Below are positions 31,056 to 40,220 of a stretch of DNA of 64,000 nt, piece after piece. The stretch's first letter is position 1, and each line of letters starts with the position of its first letter. The stretch covers positions 1,178,001-1,242,000 of the forward strand of contig NZ_CP151642.1 in assembly GCF_038397785.1 (NCBI RefSeq), written 5' to 3'. The translations under genes and the position numbers were made by a program. The notes beneath the pieces were generated by a model. That model saw only the letters and a program-made list of their open reading frames with translations. It had not been told where the DNA came from and did not search any database. Source of the DNA: Salinibacterium sp. TMP30. Its GTDB lineage: Bacteria; Actinomycetota; Actinomycetes; Actinomycetales; Microbacteriaceae.

Positions 31056-32492
31056 TTAGACGCCGAAGTACAGTTCGTACTCGTACGGGTGCGGGCGCTG
31101 TGCGAATGGAAGCAGTTCGTTCGTACGCTTGTAGTCGATCCAGGTTTCGATGAGGTCCTTGGTGAAGACGTTGCCTTCCATGAGGAACTCGTGGTCAGCC
31201 TCGAGCGCTACGAGTGCTTCCTCGAGCGACGCGGGAACCTGAGGAATCAGGCGTGCCTCTTCGGGGGGCAACTCGTAGAGGTCCTTGTCAACGGGCTCGT
31301 GCGGCTCAATCTTGTTCTTGATGCCGTCGAGGCCAGCCATGAGCTGGGCCGCGAACGCGAGGTAAGGGTTACCCGATGCGTCCGGTGCACGGAACTCGAT
31401 TCGCTTTGCCTTGGGGTTCGTTCCGGTAATCGGGATGCGAATGGAAGCGGAACGGTTTCCTGCCGAGTACACGAGGTTCACGGGTGCTTCGAATCCAGGA
31501 ATCAAGCGGCGGTACGAGTTGACGGTCGGGTTGGTGAACGCGAGCACAGCAGGGGCGTGCTTGAGCAGTCCACCGATGTACCAGCGAGCGGTGTCGCTGA
31601 GTCCGCCGTAGCCCTTTTCGTCGTAGAACAAAGGGACGCCGTCGTTCCACAGTGACTGGTGGGTGTGCATTCCTGAACCGTTATCGCCAAAGAGCGGCTT
31701 CGGCATGAACGTTGCGGTCTTGCCCCACTCGTTGGCCGTGTTCTTAACGATGTACTTGAACTTCAGGATGTCGTCACCGGCGTGAACGAGGGTGTCGAAT
31801 TTGTAGTTGATTTCTCCCTGACCCGCTGTGCCCACTTCGTGGTGGCTGCGCTCAACGTCGAGTCCAACCTGAATCAGCTTCATGACGATGTCGTCACGCA
31901 TATCCGCATGCTGGTCAACGGGAGAAACGGGGAAGTAGCCACCCTTGAAGGGAGTCTTGTTGGCGAGGTTTCCGCCTTCCTCAACGCGACCCGTATTCCA
32001 TGCACCTTCGCTGGAGTCGACCTCGAAGAAGCTCTTGTTGGCCTTCACTTCGTAGCGCACGTCATCGAAGATGTAGAACTCGGCTTCGGAGGCAAAGAAA
32101 GCTGTGTCGGCGATACCGGTCGACGTAAGGTACTTCTCGGCCTTCTTGGCAACTTGGCGCGGGTCGCGAGCGTAGATCTCGCCGTTGCGGGGGTTGTAGA
32201 TGTCAAAGATGATGATGAGGGTGCGCTCGACACGGAAAGGGTCAACGTACGCGGTGCTGACGTCGGGAATCAGTTGCAGGTCCGACTCATGAATTGACTG
32301 AAAACCTCGCATGGAGGAACCGTCGAAGAGTTGACCTACGGAAAAGAAGTCTTCGTCGACGGTGGCGGCGGGAATGTTGAAGTGCTGCTGAATACCAGGA
32401 AGATCAGTAAACCGGATGTCGAGAAACTTCACGTCTGTGTCCTTGATAAATGCAAGAACCTCAGACGAATTGGCAAACTTCGGATGAGACAT
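31056..32492 (-). CDS. glnA: Glutamine synthetase type I, adenylylatable
   Basis: A 478-residue GSI-beta enzyme, exactly the usual length, with the adenylylation Tyr406 in [10 protein letters not shown], the substrate of GlnE encoded opposite. Other marks: [14 protein letters not shown] near the N-terminus, FDGSSMRGF, and [18 protein letters not shown]. It forms glutamine from glutamate, ammonia and ATP as a dodecamer. I choose the ATG at 32492 (MSHPKF); the longer frame up to 32579 adds residues no homologue has. GGGAG lies about 10 nt upstream. Confidence 0.97.
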   Translation of the reverse strand: MSHPKFANSSEVLAFIKDTDVKFLDIRFTDLPGIQQHFNIPAATVDEDFFSVGQLFDGSSMRGFQSIHESDLQLIPDVSTAYVDPFRVERTLIIIFDIYNPRNGEIYARDPRQVAKKAEKYLTSTGIADTAFFASEAEFYIFDDVRYEVKANKSFFEVDSSEGAWNTGRVEEGGNLANKTPFKGGYFPVSPVDQHADMRDDIVMKLIQVGLDVERSHHEVGTAGQGEINYKFDTLVHAGDDILKFKYIVKNTANEWGKTATFMPKPLFGDNGSGMHTHQSLWNDGVPLFYDEKGYGGLSDTARWYIGGLLKHAPAVLAFTNPTVNSYRRLIPGFEAPVNLVYSAGNRSASIRIPITGTNPKAKRIEFRAPDASGNPYLAFAAQLMAGLDGIKNKIEPHEPVDKDLYELPPEEARLIPQVPASLEEALVALEADHEFLMEGNVFTKDLIETWIDYKRTNELLPFAQRPHPYEYELYFGV

Positions 32493-32616
32493 TGAGTGGA
32501 ACTCCCAGGGGTTCATTGGCGATCGGCTGTCGTTACAACCACCTCTAAGAGTACAGAACCCGAGTTTCGCAAGCATCACCGGATTGTTTCCGGCGTGTTA
32601 CATGCGCCAAATTCGG

Positions 32617-32622
32617 TAGGCT
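32617..32622 (+). promoter_or_regulatory. -10 element TAGGCT, leaderless start of the RDD gene
   Basis: TAGGCT, 6 nt (GAGGCA), GTG at 32629. Confidence 0.55.
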
Positions 32623-32628
32623 GAGGCA

Positions 32629-33033
32629 GTGAATCAGCAGCTAAACTCGAACGACCAGTGGCCGGGCAAACACATCGGACTTCCCGCGGAAGGCCCGCGC
32701 TCGATTGCACGACTGGGCCGACGGCTTGTTGCCCTCGCTATCGATTGGGCTTTCGCTGTCGTCGTATCGATTGCGTTCTTTGACTATGACGCTCTCGCTA
32801 CTCTTGCAGTGTTTGTCACAGCACAGACCGTATTGCTCATCACCGCGAACGGAAGTTTCGGCCACCTCATCATGGGGATGCGAGTTGTTCCGCTCGCCGG
32901 CGGATCGCTGAGTTTCTGGCGCCCTATCGTGCGTACTCTGCTCATGGCGATCGTTATCCCTGCCGTGATTTGGGATGCTGATCAGCGCGGAATGCACGAT
33001 CGGCTCGCTGGGACTCTGCTCGTTCGTCGGTAG
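32629..33033 (+). CDS. RDD-family membrane protein
   Basis: A 134-residue protein with the RDD signature: RLGRRLVALAIDWAF at residues ~26-40 (Arg-Asp pattern at the first helix), a second hydrophobic helix, SFGHLIMGMRVV, and the C-terminal DQRGMHDRLAGTLLV. Two or three membrane segments. The family's job is unclear; some RDD proteins act as Na+/H+ antiporters. In mycobacteria the same gene sits between glnA1 and DUF4191, as here. GTG start with a leaderless -10. Confidence 0.88.
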   Translation: MNQQLNSNDQWPGKHIGLPAEGPRSIARLGRRLVALAIDWAFAVVVSIAFFDYDALATLAVFVTAQTVLLITANGSFGHLIMGMRVVPLAGGSLSFWRPIVRTLLMAIVIPAVIWDADQRGMHDRLAGTLLVRR

Positions 33034-33064
33034 CGCAAGACGACGCGAGCGAATAGCCTGCGTT

Positions 33065-33781
33065 CTAGGCGCGTTGTGAGCGCTGCGCGCGAGCCTTCAT
33101 TGGGTCAATTCCCTTGGGAATTGGCAGGCCGTTCTTGTCGAGCGAGGTCAGGCGGTTCGAGATAGCAAGAATCTCGGGCTTGCGGAGAAGGTTCTTGAGG
33201 CGACCGAGAGTCGGTGCCAGCTTGTGCAGTGCCACCGATTCAGCATCGGGCCCTACGTAGATGAAGTGCACCGGCACATTCGGCAAAAACCGCACCAGCT
33301 TGCGCCGCTCGTCTTCGAGCATCTTCTGAGTTCGGCTTCGGGGGCCTTCGCCAATCAAGGCGATTCCACCTTTGCCTACAGCACGGTAGACCGCATCCTG
33401 AGTTTTCGGGCTGATCGCCACGGGCATTTCACTTGCGGTCCATCCGCGTCGCAGCGAACTTTTCAAGACGGCGCCGACGGCACCGGGCTGCCCTGCAATT
33501 TGCGAGTAAGCTGCGCGCTCTGCGCGGCGTCCTAAGACGATCAGGAACGCGAGGAGACCTGCCATTACACCAGAGACGATGTAGAGCACGAAGCCCAAGA
33601 CGTTGCCAGCAGAGACCAGGAATGCAAGTGCGAGCCCTACAAAGATCGGGAGCAGGAATGCAAGCAAGAAGAACCAAATCGCGAGGTTGTCGTACCGCCT
33701 CGTCATCTGGAAAACCTGGTACATCTGCTTGATGCGGCCGGGTTCTTTCGGAGCCTTCTTCGTCTTTTCTCTGCGTGCCAT
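33065..33781 (-). CDS. DUF4191 family membrane protein
   Basis: A 238-residue protein of the actinobacterial DUF4191 family (Rv2219-like). A basic N-terminus (MARREKTKKAPKEPGRIKQM) leads to two membrane segments at ~35-55 and ~60-85, then a cytosolic domain with RRGWTASEMPVA, AVYRAVGKGGIALIGEG and VPVHFIYVG. Function unknown. In many actinobacteria it follows lipA, which is missing here. I start at the ATG at 33781, which has TATCCT 6 nt upstream; the frame to 33835 is not conserved. Confidence 0.9.
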   Translation of the reverse strand: MARREKTKKAPKEPGRIKQMYQVFQMTRRYDNLAIWFFLLAFLLPIFVGLALAFLVSAGNVLGFVLYIVSGVMAGLLAFLIVLGRRAERAAYSQIAGQPGAVGAVLKSSLRRGWTASEMPVAISPKTQDAVYRAVGKGGIALIGEGPRSRTQKMLEDERRKLVRFLPNVPVHFIYVGPDAESVALHKLAPTLGRLKNLLRKPEILAISNRLTSLDKNGLPIPKGIDPMKARAQRSQRA

Positions 33782-33787
33782 GCTTCT

Positions 33788-33793
33788 AGGATA
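33788..33793 (-). promoter_or_regulatory. -10 element TATCCT, leaderless start of the DUF4191 gene
   Basis: Minus-strand TATCCT, 6 nt (AGAAGC), then the ATG at 33781. Confidence 0.55.
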
Positions 33794-33949
33794 CGGCCTC
33801 AAGGCCGAAGCTGAATTCCCGAGTTGAGTCGGCACCTCAATCGCGACGCTTCCGCACCGGCGCTCAGTGCACTTCGCCTACACGGCTCAGTGAATCGGGG
33901 TAGTTTCCACAGCTCGCTAGCCAGTCGGAGCTCGTTCTCGCGGGCAGCC

Positions 33950-33955
33950 CAAGAT
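33950..33955 (+). promoter_or_regulatory. Candidate -10 CAAGAT before the pseudokinase-like gene
   Basis: CAAGAT followed by TGGACT (6 nt) and the GTG at 33962. Keeps A2 and T6 of the consensus. The same TGGACT spacer precedes the PAC2 gene. Confidence 0.35.
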
Positions 33956-33961
33956 TGGACT

Positions 33962-35479
33962 GTGACTGATGACACTGTGGTTGGATACCGGACGGTTCGT
34001 GCTCTGAGCGAGAGTGCGCGAGCCCGCGTGATTTTGGTACACACTCACCACCCAGACCACAATGATGTCTTCAGTGAGCGCGCAGCCTCGGTGCAGCCCG
34101 ACAAACGCATCCCGCCGGTGATCCGCGCTATAAAGCGGTTCGCGATCGGTACCGCAACCAAACAGGTGCTTAATGAGGTCGATTGCCTATCGCGTGCTGT
34201 CGGGGAACACATCGCAGTCATAGACGACCTTGCTGCTGCTATCGATGACTCGCCGATCCTTGTCTTGCGGTGGGCTGGAGCAGGCTCTCTTCGACGCCTG
34301 TTGCGTGAACGGCGTTCGTTGCGGCCTGGTGAAGCGATCACCATCATTGCACCGCTAGTTGGTGCGTTGACCCGCGCCCATGGGGCGGGAGTTGCGATTG
34401 GAGAAGTGAACGTGGATGCCGTGCACTTTGACGATACCGGTCGGCCTTTCTTTACTGACTTTGGTGGGGCGCAACTGTGGGCCACTATTCCAACGCCCGC
34501 GCAATTGCAGCACGATGAGGCTTTCCGCGACGACAGGCGTCAGTTTGCAACTCTCGCAAATAGCGTGCTCGCGGCGGTTCATGTGGATCGGGAGGGACTG
34601 CGAGTGGTTCGCGGGCTGAGCGACTGGCTTAGTGAGGAAGCAAACACCAGCGTGCCTGATTGGGATCAACAGGTTGAGCGACGTTTATTCGGCATTGGGG
34701 CGCCAGAACCTCTGCGGCTGACCGCAGCTAAAACTGATGTCGCCACGGAAACACAGAATGCGCCGCGGTTGATCGCGACGACTGACAACACCGGGGTAGC
34801 ACGAGCGTCTGCTGAGGCGCGCTCCGTACTTGCTTTGCCGCCGTGGTTGGACAGCCACATTGCTGACGCTGTGCGTAGTGCGCGATTGAGTCTTGCACGC
34901 TGGTTTCGCGGCATAGCTGCGTGGTGTCGTACTGTGCGTGTGCGAACGTGGGTGATTGCCGCGATCGGGCTAATTTGCATGCTGGCGGCAGGCACAATCA
35001 TCGTGGCTGAGGCGGTAGATGGCGAAGATCCGCTGATCACGTCGCCGCTGTCGTCGGAGTCATTGCCGGAGTCGGAGTCATTGCCGGAGTCGGAGTCCAT
35101 GTCGGGGGCTGAACACCTGCCCTCGAACGCGCCTGATTCTCTCGAGGTGCTCCCGAACGATCCTGTACTCGCCTTGCCCGTGCTCCTCAAGACCAGGTAT
35201 GGGTGTCTGCGGGATCTCTCCGTGGTGTGTCTGGAGTCAGTTTCTCCCGTGGGCACGCCAGCATATTCCAGCGATACCGCCATCGTTGACGCGATTCTTG
35301 CCGGCGGCGAACTGCCGACAGAAGCCCTGTTCGATGCAGCGTCAAGTGTCGAGCTGCAACAGCTCGGCGATAGCGTTCTCTTTGAGTTTGTCGACGCGGA
35401 CATAGGCAAACCGGCCTCGATCCTTCTGGTGAAGGGCGAGGCCGGTTGGCGAATCAGGAGCTATACGCTGCCGGAGTGA
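33962..35479 (+). CDS. Protein-kinase-fold (pseudokinase-like) single-pass membrane protein
   Basis: About 505 residues: a kinase-like domain (~1-270), a linker, one membrane helix (WVIAAIGLICMLAAGTIIVA, residues ~329-352), a Ser/Glu-rich spacer with two 18-bp repeats (LPESES units near 366-378), and an extracellular ~110-residue C-terminal domain. The catalytic-loop site reads IGEVNVDAVHF near 145 where active kinases have HxDxxxxN, so the catalytic Asp is Glu and the Asn is lost. TDFGGA near 166 keeps a DFG. The P-loop is not clear. So it is probably a pseudokinase that senses or scaffolds across the membrane. GTG start chosen from domain order and a weak leaderless -10; the frame to 33824 looks non-coding. 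It stands where lipB-lipA are expected. Confidence 0.75.
   Translation: MTDDTVVGYRTVRALSESARARVILVHTHHPDHNDVFSERAASVQPDKRIPPVIRAIKRFAIGTATKQVLNEVDCLSRAVGEHIAVIDDLAAAIDDSPILVLRWAGAGSLRRLLRERRSLRPGEAITIIAPLVGALTRAHGAGVAIGEVNVDAVHFDDTGRPFFTDFGGAQLWATIPTPAQLQHDEAFRDDRRQFATLANSVLAAVHVDREGLRVVRGLSDWLSEEANTSVPDWDQQVERRLFGIGAPEPLRLTAAKTDVATETQNAPRLIATTDNTGVARASAEARSVLALPPWLDSHIADAVRSARLSLARWFRGIAAWCRTVRVRTWVIAAIGLICMLAAGTIIVAEAVDGEDPLITSPLSSESLPESESLPESESMSGAEHLPSNAPDSLEVLPNDPVLALPVLLKTRYGCLRDLSVVCLESVSPVGTPAYSSDTAIVDAILAGGELPTEALFDAASSVELQQLGDSVLFEFVDADIGKPASILLVKGEAGWRIRSYTLPE
35057..35098 (+). repeat. Two 18-bp tandem units in the pseudokinase-like gene
   Basis: GAGTCATTGCCGGAGTCG occurs twice in tandem and a partial GAGTC follows; it encodes the ESLPES spacer after the membrane helix. 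Confidence 0.85.
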
Positions 35480-35489
35480 TCCGTGTCGG

Positions 35490-37100
35490 CTAGATGCCTA
35501 GCTTGTCAGCGAAGTCGCCACCTTCGAGGCGTTTCTTCATGTCTACAAGGAAGCGAGCTGCATCGGCGCCGTCCACAATGCGGTGGTCGTAGCTGAGAGC
35601 TAGGTAGACCATTGAACGGATTCCGATTGAGTCACCGTTCGCGTCGCTGATAACAACAGGTTTCTTGGTGACGATTCCCGTTCCGAGGATGGCTGACTGC
35701 GGCAGGAACACGATCGGAGTGTCGAACAGTGCGCCGCGCGAACCAGTGTTGGTTAGCGTGAAGGTTCCGCCCGAAAGCTCGTCAGGCGTGAGTTTGTTAT
35801 CGCGAGTGCGCTGCGCAAGATCGGCAATCTGTGCGGCAAGTCCAGCCAGATCGAGAGCTGCGGCATCGCGGATAACCGGCGTGAGGAGTCCACGCTCGGT
35901 GTCGACAGCAATACTGATGTTCTCGTGAGGCGGGTACACGATCGAGTTGTCTTCGATCGTCGCATTGATAATCGGATTCGAGGTGAGCGCTTCTGCTGCG
36001 GCAAGGGCAAAGAATGGCAAGAACGAAAGCTTCGTTCCGGTCTTCTCAAGGAATTTGTCTTTCACCGAATTGCGGAAGTTCGCAACAGCTGTGACGTCGA
36101 CTTCGACAACCGAAGTGAGCTGTGCAGATGACTGCATCGAGATGACGGCACGCTCTGCGATTACCTTGCGCAGTCGCGACATCGGCACTGTCGTGCCGCG
36201 AAGTGGTGAAACCTCGCGGGCAGCGGGCGCGGTGGGCGCCGCATCGGGCGTTTCGGTACTTGAGGCTTTCTCGCTAGCTTCGAGCACATCCTGCTTACGA
36301 ATTCGACCCCCGACACCGGTGCCGGTGATTGTGCTCAGGTCAACACCACGCTCGTTGGCAAGCTTGCGAACGAGAGGGGTGAGGTACGCGGCCTGAGAGT
36401 CGTCAGAATCTGAGTCGTCAGAATCTGAGTCGTCGGATTCTGAATCCTCAGATTCTGAGTCGTGTGCGTCGGACTCTGCGCTAGTCTCCGACGGAGCTTC
36501 TTCTGCCGCAGGCGCAGCAGGCTCGGTCGCTTCTGCTGGAGCGTTTTCGGTCTCAGCAGCAGGAGCTTCCTCAGGTGCTGGAGCCTCGGTCGAGGGAGTT
36601 TCAGCGGCAGGCGCAGAAGCAGCCTCGGCTGAGGCAGGGGCATCCTCTTCTGCCGGAGCCGCTGCGGGCTCTTCGGTTGCAGGAGTAGAAGACTCTTCGA
36701 CCGGGGTGGAAGCCGCCGGGGCGGAAGCCTCCGGAGTGGGCTCAGCTTCAGCAGCGGGGGCTGCTTCAGGCTCCGCAGGTGCAGCAGCTTCAGGTTCGAC
36801 AGCTTCAGGTTCGGAAGCGGCGGGCTCGCTCTCGGCGGCAGGAGCGGCATCTGAGCCACCCGATCCGTCGCCGATTCGTACCAGCGCAGTGCCCACTTCA
36901 ACTGTCTCGTCTTCGGCAACCAAAATCTCTTCGATGACACCGGCGACGGGAGAAGGAATCTCCGTGTCGACCTTGTCCGTCGAGACTTCGAGCAGGGGCT
37001 CGTCGACCTCTACACGCTCGCCGACTTGCTTCAGCCAGCGGGTCACCGTGCCCTCGGTGACACTCTCGCCGAGTGCCGGAAGGTTAACGGATTCGCTCAT
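35490..37100 (-). CDS. sucB: Dihydrolipoamide acyltransferase (E2 of 2-oxoacid dehydrogenase complex)
   Basis: A 536-residue E2 with one N-terminal lipoyl domain (lipoyl Lys43 in [12 protein letters not shown]), a long Ala/Glu/Pro linker (~80-235) ending in a Ser/Asp run, an E1/E3-binding domain ([15 protein letters not shown], ~238-275), and a catalytic domain ending in [15 protein letters not shown] with the active His near 506. It moves acetyl or succinyl groups to CoA. It is annotated SucB in many genomes, but in mycobacteria the same gene (DlaT) is the E2 of pyruvate dehydrogenase, so it likely works with AceE here. AAGGAG before the ATG. lpdA lies upstream with a 60-nt gap on the same strand. 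Confidence 0.95.
   Translation of the reverse strand: MSESVNLPALGESVTEGTVTRWLKQVGERVEVDEPLLEVSTDKVDTEIPSPVAGVIEEILVAEDETVEVGTALVRIGDGSGGSDAAPAAESEPAASEPEAVEPEAAAPAEPEAAPAAEAEPTPEASAPAASTPVEESSTPATEEPAAAPAEEDAPASAEAASAPAAETPSTEAPAPEEAPAAETENAPAEATEPAAPAAEEAPSETSAESDAHDSESEDSESDDSDSDDSDSDDSQAAYLTPLVRKLANERGVDLSTITGTGVGGRIRKQDVLEASEKASSTETPDAAPTAPAAREVSPLRGTTVPMSRLRKVIAERAVISMQSSAQLTSVVEVDVTAVANFRNSVKDKFLEKTGTKLSFLPFFALAAAEALTSNPIINATIEDNSIVYPPHENISIAVDTERGLLTPVIRDAAALDLAGLAAQIADLAQRTRDNKLTPDELSGGTFTLTNTGSRGALFDTPIVFLPQSAILGTGIVTKKPVVISDANGDSIGIRSMVYLALSYDHRIVDGADAARFLVDMKKRLEGGDFADKLGI
36401..36465 (-). repeat. Ser/Asp-coding imperfect tandem repeat in sucB linker
   Basis: Repeated GAATCTGAGTCGTCA-like 15-bp units (plus-strand view) encode alternating Ser, Asp and Glu just before the E1/E3-binding domain. 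Confidence 0.85.
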
Positions 37101-37160
37101 CAGTACTGCTCCTTTGTGATGCTTGTCATCAATAGCTTAGTTCCGTGGTTGAGGCGGAGC

Positions 37161-38534
37161 CTATACCGCGTGAAGCGGCTTTCCTGCCAGCGCGAGGAAT
37201 GCCTCGCCGAGGGCCTCATTTTGAGTGGGGTGTGCGTGTAGCAGCGGTGTGATGTCTTCTGGATGTGCTTCCCAGTTGACGATGAGCTGTGCTTCACCAA
37301 TCTGTTCCCCTACGCGTGCGCCAATCATGTGCACACCAACGACGGGGCCATCGACAACGCGAACGACCTTGATCGATCCTGCGGTGCCAAGAATGGAGCT
37401 CTTACCGTTTCCGCTGAGGTTGTAGTCGTAGGCCTTGACGTTGTCCGCGCCATGGAGTTCGACTGCTTTGGCTTCGGTGAGGCCGATCGATGCAACCTCA
37501 GGGTCGCTGTAGGTGACTTTGGGGATGTGCAGGTCGTCGATCACGATTGGCTTGAGGCCTGCGATCTCTTCCGCAACAAAGATTCCTTGCTGGAATCCAC
37601 GGTGCGCGAGCTGCAGGCCGGGAACGATGTCGCCCACGGCGTAGACGCCGGCAATGTTGGTTGCGAGCCGATCGTTAGTCACGACGAAGCCGCGATCCAT
37701 CTCGACGCCGACCTCTTCGAATCCGAGGCCGGCAGTTGATGGGCCGCGGCCGACTGCAACCAGAAGAAGCTCAGCTTCGACGGTTTCACCATTTTCGAGA
37801 GTAACGACCACGCCATCGTCGTTCTGTTCGACGCTCTTGAATCGCACGCCGGTGTGAAAGTTGATGCCACGTCGGCGGAAAGCGCGCTCGAACTGCTTGC
37901 TTACCGATTCGTCTTCGGCAGGAACAAGGTGGGGGAGACCTTCGATGATCGTCACGTCGGTTCCCCAGCTCTTCCAGACGCTGGAGAACTCGACGCCGAT
38001 TACGCCACCGCCGAGAACGGCAACTTTTTTCGGTACGAAGTCGAGCTCAAGGGCCTGTTCAGAGGTGATCACGCGGCCGCCGATCTCGAGGCCGGGAAGC
38101 GAACGTGAGTACGAACCCGTCGCAAGAATCACGTTCTTACCGATAACATTCTCTTCGCCGACCTGAACCGTGTTGGGGGCGACCAGTTTGCCTTCGCCCT
38201 CGATAACGGTGATTCCGCGCATCTTGATGAGGCCCTGGAGTCCCTTGTATTTGCTGGCAACGATATCTTGGCGGTATTTCGTAACGTCGGCAATATCGAT
38301 GCCCTCAAGGGTGCTCTTTACGCCGTACTTGGCTGCTTCCCGAGTCACGTCAGCAACTTCGGCCGAGTGGAGAAGAGCCTTGGTCGGGATGCAACCGACG
38401 TGGAGACAGGTGCCGCCAAGCTTGCCTTTCTCGATCAAACCGACGGTCATGCCTAGTTCAGAGGCGCGCAACGCAGCTGCGTAGCCGCCGCTTCCTCCAC
38501 CAAGAACGACAAGGTCAAAATTTTGCTCAGCCAA
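37161..38534 (-). CDS. lpdA: Dihydrolipoyl dehydrogenase (E3)
   Basis: A 457-residue flavoprotein that reoxidises dihydrolipoyl E2 with NAD+. FAD motif LVVLGGGSGGYAAALRA; redox disulfide Cys43/Cys48 in GGTCLHVGCIPTK; NAD motif VAVLGGGVIGVEFSSV; FAD motif YAVGDIVPG; and the C-terminal HAHPTQNEALGEA with the base His-Glu pair. The start is a TTG at 38534, supported by GAGGAG 8-10 nt upstream and by conserved sequence starting directly after. It is followed by the E2 gene. Complete and of normal length. Confidence 0.97.
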   Translation of the reverse strand: MAEQNFDLVVLGGGSGGYAAALRASELGMTVGLIEKGKLGGTCLHVGCIPTKALLHSAEVADVTREAAKYGVKSTLEGIDIADVTKYRQDIVASKYKGLQGLIKMRGITVIEGEGKLVAPNTVQVGEENVIGKNVILATGSYSRSLPGLEIGGRVITSEQALELDFVPKKVAVLGGGVIGVEFSSVWKSWGTDVTIIEGLPHLVPAEDESVSKQFERAFRRRGINFHTGVRFKSVEQNDDGVVVTLENGETVEAELLLVAVGRGPSTAGLGFEEVGVEMDRGFVVTNDRLATNIAGVYAVGDIVPGLQLAHRGFQQGIFVAEEIAGLKPIVIDDLHIPKVTYSDPEVASIGLTEAKAVELHGADNVKAYDYNLSGNGKSSILGTAGSIKVVRVVDGPVVGVHMIGARVGEQIGEAQLIVNWEAHPEDITPLLHAHPTQNEALGEAFLALAGKPLHAV

Positions 38535-38601
38535 TACAGCAGCTCCTCTGTAAGGAAAATGTTCGCCGGCCCGCAGAGTTTGTTACGGTGCGACCGGATG
38601 G

Positions 38602-38618
38602 TGCGGAAAAAACCCGCA
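38602..38618 (-). terminator. Possible terminator region after pepA
   Basis: On the minus strand just after the pepA stop there is a T7 run, then a small hairpin TGCGG-GTTTTTT-CCGCA. The order is unusual (T-run before the hairpin), so this is a weak call. Confidence 0.3.
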
Positions 38619-38631
38619 TAAAAAAACCTTA

Positions 38632-40119
38632 CTACGGTCGAGAAAATTCCTCGGCCAGTTCAATGAGTGTTCGAACTCCGATTCCGGTAGCGCCCTTGCC
38701 GACATAGCCCCAGCCGCCGCCGCGATTATCGGACGGACCAGCGATATCAATGTGTGCCCACGGAATCGTCTCGGAGCTGTCCGATCGCTTTCCGACAAAG
38801 TCCTTGAGGAAGGCCGCGGCGATAAGCATGCCGCCAGCAGTATTACCGGCCTTGATGTTTGCGATGTCGGCGATGTCCGATGCGAGCATGGGGCGCAGCT
38901 CAGGACTGATGGGCATTGGCCAGAAAGGCTCCCCCACCCGATCCGCGACCGCAACGACTTGGTTCACAAGCTCCTTATCGCCCATTGTGCCGGCGTAGCG
39001 GTTGCCCAGGGCGACAACGGCCGCTCCCGTGAGCGTCGCGATGTCGACAATTGCGTCAGGGTTTTCTTCGCTCGCAGCGACAAGTCCGTCAGCCATAACG
39101 AGTCGGCCTTCAGCATCAGTATTCAATACTTCGACGGTCTTGCCTCCGCGAATGGTCAGTACATCGTTCGGACGAATTGCGGTTCCTGATGGCATGTTCT
39201 CAGCGAGGCAGAGCCACGCCGTGAGACGCACCTTGGTGCCGAGCTTTGCGCATGCTTCGATCACGGACATCACTGTTGCTGCGCCGCTCATGTCGAACTT
39301 CATGCCGATCATGCCGAGACCTGGTTTTAGCGAAAGGCCTCCCGAATCGAAAGTGATTCCCTTGCCAACTAGTGCTAGGTGCTTGGCGGCGCCAGCGGGG
39401 GTGTAGCTGAGTTTCACGAGACGTGGACCTCGGCTCGATCCTTGACCGACACCGAGGATGCCGCCATACCCGCCTTCTTCGAGTTCCGTTTCCGCAAGAA
39501 CTTCGACCTCTACATTGTCGAGCGCAGCAAGTTCGCTAGCGCGATCAGCAAAGGTCGCAGGATAAAGCTCGCGAGGTGCCTCGTTGACAAGATCGCGAGT
39601 TACGTGCGTTGCGTGCGCAATGATCGTGGCCCGCTCGATCAGTGCAGCATCATCCACCGGGCTCAGGACGGTGATTGAAGTGGCGGGGCTCTTGGATGCT
39701 TCGGGCTTAGTCGAGCGGTACGCGTCATAGGAGTACGCCCCGATTGCTGCGCCTTCGAGCGCCGCAAGGGTGTCGTCGCGTGAGTCGATTCCGAACGCGA
39801 ACGCGATGTGTGCGGCTCCGCGCAACTGGCGTGCAGCTGATCCGGCGGCGTAGCGAACGACCTCCGGGGTAAGTTCAGTGTCGCCGAGACCGATGAAGGC
39901 TACCGAGGGCGCTGAAATACCGGATGCGGGGATGCGGTAGAGCTCGTCTTGAGCGCCGGTTGCGCCAACGATGCTTAGCGCGTCCGCGAATGGTGCGAGA
40001 GCGGCAGAGGTGTCGACCAGTTGGGGTCCAGATTCTGTCTTCACCACCCCGATGACGAGTACGTCGGTTTCGATCTGGGAGGCGGAAAGGGTGGACAAAT
40101 GCAGCGTAGCAACGGTCAT
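38632..40119 (-). CDS. pepA: Leucyl aminopeptidase (M17)
   Basis: A 495-residue hexameric zinc/manganese aminopeptidase. The M17 signature NTDAEGRLVMADGL lies at about 333-346; the metal/catalytic Lys is in LVGKGITFDSGGLSLKPG, with the MKFDMSGAATVM strand after it. The N-terminal regulatory domain has the usual low conservation. It trims N-terminal residues from peptides in the cytosol. TAACAT is 6 nt before the ATG; GGGGAG fills the spacer but sits too close to be an ordinary Shine-Dalgarno. Divergent from the PAC2 gene. Confidence 0.96.
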   Translation of the reverse strand: MTVATLHLSTLSASQIETDVLVIGVVKTESGPQLVDTSAALAPFADALSIVGATGAQDELYRIPASGISAPSVAFIGLGDTELTPEVVRYAAGSAARQLRGAAHIAFAFGIDSRDDTLAALEGAAIGAYSYDAYRSTKPEASKSPATSITVLSPVDDAALIERATIIAHATHVTRDLVNEAPRELYPATFADRASELAALDNVEVEVLAETELEEGGYGGILGVGQGSSRGPRLVKLSYTPAGAAKHLALVGKGITFDSGGLSLKPGLGMIGMKFDMSGAATVMSVIEACAKLGTKVRLTAWLCLAENMPSGTAIRPNDVLTIRGGKTVEVLNTDAEGRLVMADGLVAASEENPDAIVDIATLTGAAVVALGNRYAGTMGDKELVNQVVAVADRVGEPFWPMPISPELRPMLASDIADIANIKAGNTAGGMLIAAAFLKDFVGKRSDSSETIPWAHIDIAGPSDNRGGGWGYVGKGATGIGVRTLIELAEEFSRP

Positions 40120-40125
40120 CTCCCC

Positions 40126-40131
40126 ATGTTA
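40126..40131 (-). promoter_or_regulatory. -10 element TAACAT, leaderless start of pepA
   Basis: Minus-strand TAACAT, 6 nt (GGGGAG), pepA ATG at 40119. Confidence 0.5.
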
Positions 40132-40208
40132 TCGAGCATCCGCCTGCATGTTCGCTAGCAGCTTGACGTTGTGGGTGGTAAACCTCAGGATGCGAGCGTG
40201 CACGCGAT

Positions 40209-40214
40209 TAGAGT
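40209..40214 (+). promoter_or_regulatory. -10 element TAGAGT, leaderless start of the PAC2 gene
   Basis: TAGAGT, 6 nt (TGGACT), ATG at 40221. Confidence 0.55.
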
Positions 40215-40220
40215 TGGACT

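Noticed and set aside
32493-32579. Longer N-terminus for GlnA1 starting at 32579
   Set aside because: The extra 29 residues are not seen in GSI enzymes; starting at 32492 gives the standard 478 residues and places the modified Tyr at 406.
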